Of a DNA stretch of 64,000 nt, positions 57,869-64,000 are shown piece after piece. This DNA comes from Blumeriella jaapii (lineage: Eukaryota > Ascomycota > Leotiomycetes > Helotiales > Drepanopezizaceae). The stretch lies in assembly GCA_009599575.1 (NCBI GenBank), contig VWND01000011.1:310001-374000 (forward strand), written 5' to 3'. The notes under the pieces were generated by a model. It had not been told where the DNA came from and searched no databases. It saw only the letters and a list, made by a program, of their open reading frames with translations. A program made the translations under genes and the position numbers. Position 1 is the first letter of the stretch. Every line of letters starts with the position of its first letter.

Positions 57869-58504
57869 GACACGAGGATGATATGGCAGCCACCGTTACC
57901 GCCACACGTTTGACGAGATACCCTGTACAATTAGATGGCTAGGAATGTAAGACTCCTGCGCGGGAGCAGCTTTGCATTGCTTTCGCAAAAGCCAACTCGG
58001 CTCACAGTACAGGACAGGAAGGACGGGACGAACAGGACGGACAGGATGGTAGACAGTAAGGACAGTAGATATAATATAATATATAAAAAATACGTAGTTA
58101 TTTCAATATGTACAGTATATACAGTATGTGCAATAAATGTAATAAACATGATAAGTATAATAGGTACAATGAGTACAGCATATGTAACAAGACCGAACTG
58201 CGGGGTGGGGGAAAGTTGCGGCCTTGCGATCGAGGCGTCGCATCTCGGACCGGGATGCCGAGGTAGCCGGTCTAAGGGCGCCGTGCCACATCTCCATGGA
58301 ATCTCGAATGTCGAATGTCGAATCTCGAACCTCGAAATCGAATCTCGAACCTCGATATCGAATCGAAAAAGGCAGAAGGAAATTGGGCTTCGTTGCTGCT
58401 GTATGACACTCCTACATACCATTTCTTCCTCCTCCTTCTTTCGACTAGGATCAACAGGGACAACAAACCATCGCTGCCCGACCGCGACCCGAGAGCGACG
58501 CAGA
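57869..58504. other. Intergenic between F-box-like and thioesterase genes
   Basis: AT-rich TATAATATATAA and GTACAGTATATACAGTA motifs (58070-58130); no gene. Confidence 0.5.
58301..58366. repeat. TCGAAT minisatellite
   Basis: Tandem TCGAATG/CTCGAAC/CTCGAAAT variants just upstream of the thioesterase gene. Confidence 0.8.
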
Positions 58505-60187
58505 ATGCCGGAAGCAGCGGCGACGGCGGCACGGGCAAAGGCTATGAAGGGCGTGCAGGCCATCTTTGATCGGTGCGTACTTTTGCTGATACGAGGCGCT
58601 TTCGGCGCGTTGAACTGCGTGTGCTGCTGCTTTCCCTCCTGGCGTCTCTGACGACGGGCGGGTGGATGCGCTGAGGGCGAGTGACGGTTTTCCGGCCCAG
58701 CTCTTGACTCGCATACTGTCGTGATGGACGAGATAGTCAGTCTGGACGCTCGCTGCTTGTGCTGCGCTGGGGATTCGGGGTTTCGCTTTGCACGACGAGG
58801 CGTGTGTATGTTATGCGTGTGTGTGTGTGTGGGCGACTGACGGTTGGATCGGGCCTGACCGCCCTGCTCGCTTGTCTTTGTTTACTTGTGGTTCCCAGCC
58901 CATCGACCGACCTACTTCTCTATCTTCTCGTTCGAAGTCACATATCCCTCTCTCTCTCTCTCTCTTCCGCCTTCTTTCGTTCTCGTCTGTCGCATTTCGG
59001 CTGTGGCCGCTGCACATCCACGTTGCTTTTCCCCCGAGCTGAACAAGTCCGCATCCACGCAGATACCACCTGATAGCCCAGGCCACGCGCTTCGACGGCT
59101 TCGACAAGCACCTCATGGCGAACGTCAAACTGGTCGACGCCGCGCCGGAGGGCACCGTCACCTTTGAGCTGCTGCTTGACGCGCGGTATTCCAACGTCAA
59201 CGGGGTCATGCGTAAGTAAGCCAGCCAGCCGGGTCTCCTCATCGCCCCGCTGGGTTCTCGGCCTGGACACGGGGATGAGTCGTTTCGACGCGCGGCCTCC
59301 GGCGCCGGAACGAACGCTCGCGGATCCGTCTCCTGTCATAGGGCTTCCTCGACCGCTTGCTGGCTCTTGCTGATGGCTTGTTGCAGATGGCGGTGCGGCG
59401 GGCGTCATCTTCGATATGTGTACCACTACCGCTTTGGGCCCTCTTGCGAAGCCGGGATACTGGGAGTGCGTTTGTGTTTTCTTTGTGTTTTCTTCTCCTC
59501 TCCCTCTCCCTCTCCCTCTCCCTCTCCCTCTCCCTCTCCCTCTCCCTCTCCCTCTCCCTCTCCCTCTCCCTCTCCCTCTCCCTCTCCCTCTCCCTCTCCC
59601 TCTCCCTCTCCCTCTCCCTCTCCCTCTCCCTCGTCCATGCCATACCCCAAACGCAGACTGACATGACAGCTCCCCAGCTTCCTGGGCGGCGTCACACGCA
59701 CCCTCAACATCTCCTACCGTACGTTCCTCCGCCCTCGCAGGGCCTCGTGCTCTCCAAGACCGATGCCAACCCTTTCCCCTCACACTCCGTCCATTCCTGC
59801 GCCGACTAACCTCCCCCGGGTGCCCTCCAGTCCGCGCCGTCCCCATCGGCACCACGATCCGTCTGCACAGCCGCGTGCTGCAGGTCGGCAAGACGATGGC
59901 CATGATCCGCGGCGACATGACGAGTCTCGACGGCCAGACGACCTACTGCACGGCCGAGCACCACAGTACGCTGCCTCCCACCCCGTCCATCGTCCCCTCG
60001 CGCGGCACACCTTCCCTTTCCGTGCGTGCTGACCGCGTGTCGTCGTGCAACGCTGATGCTCGAGTGAACAGAGGTGCGCGTCCCGAGCCGGCCCGCGCAT
60101 CTCGCGCACAAGGTCGAGTGGGATGATCTCTGGGCTGCTCAGGACGCGGCGGAGGAGGACCAGGGCCGGTTGAAGGCGAACCTGTGA
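58505..60187 (+). CDS. Hotdog-fold acyl-CoA thioesterase (4HBT/PaaI type)
   Basis: Six exons: 58505-58572, 59063-59211, 59387-59465, 59678-59718, 59831-59965 and 60072-60187. They sum to 588 nt, 195 aa, with consistent phases and good GT/AG sites. The signature is VMHGGAAGVIFDMCTTTAL (residues 71-89): HGG plus the downstream Asp82 of PaaI/THEM-type thioesterases. The second half has RTLNISYLRAVPIGTTIRLH (106-125) and GKTMAMIRGDM (132-142), also typical hotdog strands. It hydrolyses acyl-CoA or related thioesters, probably as a dimer or tetramer. Mitochondrial or cytosolic location cannot be judged. The first intron is long (490 nt) and intron 3 holds a hexanucleotide microsatellite. Confidence 0.9.
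59491..59632. repeat. CTCTCC hexanucleotide microsatellite in thioesterase intron 3
   Basis: About 23 near-perfect CTCTCC units. On the minus strand it reads as a long Gly-Arg or Arg-Glu frame that is an artefact. Confidence 0.95.
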
Positions 60188-60801
60188 CAAGGGGGGGTGC
60201 ACCTCCGGCGGGTGTCGTGGGCGCGGGAGAGCTCTGGTGTGTCGTTCAGAGAGGCAGCCTCTGTCCGGGGGGGACTCTTGGGTACGAAGCCGCAGAGGGT
60301 CGTGTTGGTGACGGGTGGTACGGTAGGTATCGCAGATAGCGATCGTACAGCCAGCCATTCGATCCTGGCGGTACGGTATGTATCACATCTCGGAATCGTA
60401 CAAAATGTTTATTTTGGTGGTCGGTTTTTGGTTTATTTACCTACCTAGGTAGGCACCTATCGTACAGATATTGAATCTCGCTAGTCCGGTACGTACAGTA
60501 CAGTATCTCAAATAGCGATCGTAGAAAGATAAAATTCTGAGAACACGATATACGTCACAAATAGCTTCTTCATAGAATTCAAATCCCGATAACACGACAC
60601 ACATCCCAAACAACAACCGTACAGTCTACAAACCCCATCCCCCCCCCCAACGCCATACGAAAGGCTCCCCACACAAAGCCTTCTGCCCAGGGCCGCAGAT
60701 GCCCAACCAACCGACTGGCTGGCTGGCTACCTATATCTTCCAGCCATCCCTTCTCCCCATCCCTAACTCGTTTTCTTCTTCTTCTTTTCCTCCCGAAAGA
60801 G

Positions 60802-60803
<2 letters not shown>

Positions 60804-60837
<34 letters not shown>
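60804..60837. repeat. Poly-C tract (34 bases)
   Basis: Uninterrupted C run flanked by GAA and AGAATC; assembled length is doubtful. Confidence 0.9.
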
Positions 60838-61000
60838 AGAATCACACTGGTCCGTAATCGTGCTTGGTCACTATTCACCCGCCTCTTCAGGGCGAATCGG
60901 GCTCGTCGAAAGTAGGCCGTTGGTTTCGTGCTCGGTTGTGTTGTGTTGGGCATGAGGTGGGCATGAGGTGGGCAGGCTTGTGGCGTGGGGTTTGTACTGG

Positions 61001-61144
61001 AGTGAAGTGAAGTGAAGTGAAGTGAAGTGAAGTGAAGTGAAGTGAAGTGAAGTGAAGTGAAGTGAAGTGAAGTGAAGTGAAGTGAAGTGAAGTGAAGTGA
61101 AGTGAAGTGAAGTGAAGTGAAGTGAAGTGAAGTGAAGTGAAGTG
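61001..61144. repeat. AGTGA pentanucleotide microsatellite
   Basis: About 28 perfect AGTGA units. Confidence 0.95.
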
Positions 61145-61189
61145 TACATTATGGATGTTGATACTCTGCTTTGTGTACAGTAAGGTGCT

Positions 61190-61370
61190 TTGTCTTTTTA
61201 CCTTACCTTGTTTTTTTACCTTACCTTGTCTTTTTACCTTAGCTTAGATGAGCTTAGTTGAGCTTAGCTTAGCTTAGTTGAGTTTAGTTGAGCTTAGCTT
61301 GCCTTAGCTTAGCTTACAGTACCTTAGCTTAGCTTAGCTTTACAATACCTCAGCTAACCTTACCTTTTAC
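61190..61370. repeat. ACCTT/GCTTA degenerate pentanucleotide repeats
   Basis: Runs of TTACC and AGCTT units with drift; low-complexity DNA. Confidence 0.8.
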
Positions 61371-62635
61371 ACGTCCATTTTCCACCACGCAGATATAAAA
61401 CGCATTCATCTTCAATCCAACAAGTCCCGCGTCGGATGGGAAATGTAAATCTTTGCAACCTACGGTTTGGTTGCGCTGGATTTCGTTTCCGGGATAGGGG
61501 AGGGGTATTTTTTTGTTTTTCGCGTCTGGCCTCTTTTCCTTTTTTCCCCCTAAAATCCTGAATAGACCAACTCGTGCTTTGGGGGAGCTTAGGTTCCTGC
61601 TGGAGCTAGATCCGCCGTGGACGTGAAATCAATCAATGCTGTTGAAAAGAGCGAACGCGCTCGAAGTCAACAGACCCTCTGGTTCTCCTCCCGAGTAAGC
61701 ACTTGGGTTTTTAGCTTATCATATCAAGGAGTTTAATTCGGAGGAGTGCGAAAGACTTTGAGGTGAGAAACTCCACCCCTGTTACGCTGATCCTGAAGCA
61801 AAAGCTGGAAACGAACTTTTGAACATGAAGAGAAGGTGTAAATGATAACATGCAAAAGGGGCTCCAACTATTAGATTAGCAAATCTGTATCACATGGATA
61901 AAGATTGGAGTTGAGATATGGCTTATTGGTTTTGCTATTTAGTTTTGAAAGCTTTTTTTTCGTTTTGTCTATGGGTTTGAAAATATCCTTCTGTAGGTAG
62001 GTACCTAGGTACCTTAGTTAAATAAGATTCCGCTTTTTTCTTTTTTTCTTCCTATTTATTAGAAAAGCGCGCAAGCGAGCCTGCTCTAAACAAAGGGATT
62101 TCCAGACTCGTCGAAATCGAAACTAGGTAGGTACTTACCTTTTTAGTTGGAAATAGGGACATCGAGTTCTGTAATGCGCAGGCTGTAGTTCATAAGAAAG
62201 GCTTTACTGCGTCTGCTTTTTTCTTTCCACCTGTATCGATTTTGTACAAAAGTTTATAACTCATTTATTGCCTTTTGATTTTTGGATTGGAAATATGCGT
62301 TTCATGTCCCTCCATCTGTGCTACAACATCTCTTCGTTTTACAGCGTTAGAAGCTTTCTATGGCAAAAAGCCGATTTCAGCTCGGCGAGCAATACGAGGC
62401 CAGATCTGCGTCTCCCTTCGCACGAAGGAACACAAGGTCGTACCAATTTCTCAGTCTAGACACAGCCCATTTCATTGATGGTTCGAGGGTTTCTTCTTCT
62501 TCTCCTTCTTCTCCTCCTCCTCCTCCTCCTTCTTCTTCAAAGCAATACAGTTTCTGGCACTTCTATATGCAAAGCTATTTTCCGTACATACATTCACAGA
62601 AACTTCGAGCGCGCGCGCCACAGATCTAGAACACA

Positions 62636-63480
62636 ATGTTTTCGATACAACTTTATATGCTAGCGACGGTCCCTCTCCTCCCACATCTCTCATGCCTCGC
62701 AGTCCAAATGTACCCCGAGAATCAGACACCACCACTATACAGTCCACGTACTTCCCCCTTCCCATCCTATCCCATCCCATCTCAACTCATTCCCCTCCCC
62801 TCCCCCTCCATAAAATAAAACCCATAACTAAAGTCCAATTCCCACACACACAGTACGAAGACCTCCCCGACGACACAAACGCCCCCTCAAACCTCATCCC
62901 CACTCCCTACGCAGGCCTCACCTACACCAACTTCAGCGTCGGCTCCTCAGACAACAACCTCATCACCGCCGCATCAGGAACGCACTACGCCATCTCCTAC
63001 GGCGGGGACGGTCTCCTCTCGCCCTTCGCCCCCGCCCCCGCCCTCGCTCCCACAACCAGCACCCACCCCGGGACGACCTTCGCGCTGCTCTCCTTCGCCT
63101 ACGCCTGCGACGCCGGCATCCCGCAGCCCGCGTGTCGCATCTCGCTGCAGGGCACGAAGGCCGGGAGCGCGCGGCCCGCGCTGGCGACCAGCGTGGTGTT
63201 CCCGCCGCTGGAGCCGGGACATCGGCTCGGCGAGTTCGTGATGAACCGCACGCGCCTGGGCGCCGAGTGGAGGGGGTTGGTGGGCGTCACGTGGGGGACT
63301 GAGAGGGTGGCGGATGGGGGCAGCATGTTCGGCGCTTTGGTGCTGGATGACTTGGAGTTCATTGTTGAGACGCGCGAGGAGCGGGTGTTGTGTGGAAGGG
63401 ACGCTGGCAGAGAGGGAGACAGGCAGCGAGGCGGTTCTGTGAGTAAACAAAGACGGGGGGGGCGTTCGCTTCGCGGGTGA
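62636..63480 (+). CDS. Probable secreted protein of unknown function
   Basis: ATG at 62636 opens a signal-peptide-like start (MFSIQLYMLATVPLLPHLSC). Exon 1 to about 62747 joins an exon starting near 62834, which restores the frame QFPHTQYEDLPDD; the exact splice site is uncertain. The mature part has LTYTNFSVGSSDNN, TTFALLSFAYACDAG with paired Cys, TSVVFPPLEPGHRLGEFVMN and an ALVLDDLEFIVE end. This looks like a beta-sandwich extracellular domain. It would carry N-glycosylation sites (NFS, NRT). The last ~35 residues are basic and low complexity; a GTGAGT at 63439 could start another intron, so the true end may differ. Confidence 0.55.
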
Positions 63481-64000
63481 TCGATGACCTGGGCCCTGAG
63501 GTTTTCGTTTCGCGGTCTGGATAGGTAGGTACCTGTCACCTGTATCGGGTGAGGCGATGGCGATCCATCTAGGCTGCTATTGTTCAACTGTCAACTGTGC
63601 TTCTTGATCTCGGAGCGAGTCTGGCCACGAGGACTTCCGAACTTGTGAAGATGCCGTTCATCCATTCGGTTACTAGGTACCTTACTTGCACGTCGAATTG
63701 GGCTTGGGAACTTGTTCAAGACCGTCCATTTCTCAGTCCATAAGAAGATTAATAGAAACAAGAACTCGTCCCTTTCTCAACACCACGCATCTTTCTCCCC
63801 TTTCCCACATGCACCCGCACGCGATCCCAGCTCCGCGGCCCGGATCTGGACGTCGGACTCCCACGGTGCCGGACGTCGCCCCGGTCTTTCCGTAGCTTCT
63901 ACATATGTTCATTTTCCGGGTCGTGTTCTATCCAGGGGCGGGATGGCATGATTGGGCATGTCGTCTTCGATCGAACTGGTGGGCATTGATGAGAAAACCG
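63481..64000. other. Right edge of window, nothing recognised
   Basis: TAGGTAGGTACCTG motif at 63522; no supported gene. Confidence 0.4.

Larger units (their letters stand above)
60188..62635. other. Repeat-rich intergenic region, no gene seen
   Basis: Contains poly-C, AGTGA and TTAGC repeats (listed separately), T-rich stretches and TACCTAGGTACC motifs (60446, 62000). No supported gene. Confidence 0.5.

Noticed and set aside
58938..59918. Minus-strand open frame with long Gly-Arg repeat
   Set aside because: Produced by the CTCTCC microsatellite within an intron of the thioesterase gene on the other strand.

Overview
The window is nuclear DNA of a filamentous ascomycete (Pezizomycotina). 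The evidence is short GT-AG introns with CTAAC-like branch sites, a Zn2Cys6 regulator with a fungal transcription-factor domain, an ascomycete multicopper oxidase, a fungal EDC4/Pdc1-type decapping scaffold, and a 21-kb AT-rich block whose decay looks like repeat-induced point mutation (RIP). No species is named. All gene models were assembled by hand by matching splice sites to reading frame.

Layout. 1-4.4 kb: 3' part of a large protein with two C2H2-like fingers (+). 4.4-7.9 kb: low-complexity convergent intergenic DNA. 7.9-11.0 kb: five-exon Zn2Cys6 transcription factor (-). 12.5-33.5 kb: a gene-free transposon graveyard of four nested elements. A Ty3/gypsy element (-) has a chromovirus (-) inserted in its left LTR. 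The chromovirus carries a long-armed inverted-repeat element next to its left LTR. A nearly intact 1-kb TRIM-type mini-retroelement sits near the left end of the outer element. 34.4-36.5 kb: membrane-anchored multicopper oxidase (-) with a one-base frameshift. 37.2-37.7 kb: acid-phosphatase relic (+). 38.2-43.0 kb: EDC4-like mRNA-decapping scaffold (-), two frame slips. 43.8-44.3 kb: small membrane ORF (+). 45.3-46.6 kb: decayed C2H2 zinc-finger gene (+). 47.8-48.2 kb: small gene with a degenerate finger (+). 49.7-50.3 kb: 215-aa triple C2HC-finger protein (+). 52.2-53.3 kb: LicD-type phosphotransferase (-). 54.2-55.5 kb: tandem repeats with a 280-bp higher-order unit. 55.8-57.9 kb: F-box/LRR-like gene (+). 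58.5-60.2 kb: six-exon hotdog thioesterase (+). 60.8-61.4 kb: simple repeats. 62.6-63.5 kb: probable secreted protein (+).

No biosynthetic cluster or operon-like logic is visible. The clear housekeeping function is mRNA decapping (EDC4). The flanks of the graveyard hold dispensable or decaying genes (frameshifted oxidase, phosphatase relic, zinc-finger pseudogene). Three otherwise intact-looking genes or regions carry single-base frame slips, so base-level assembly error must be kept in mind alongside pseudogenization.
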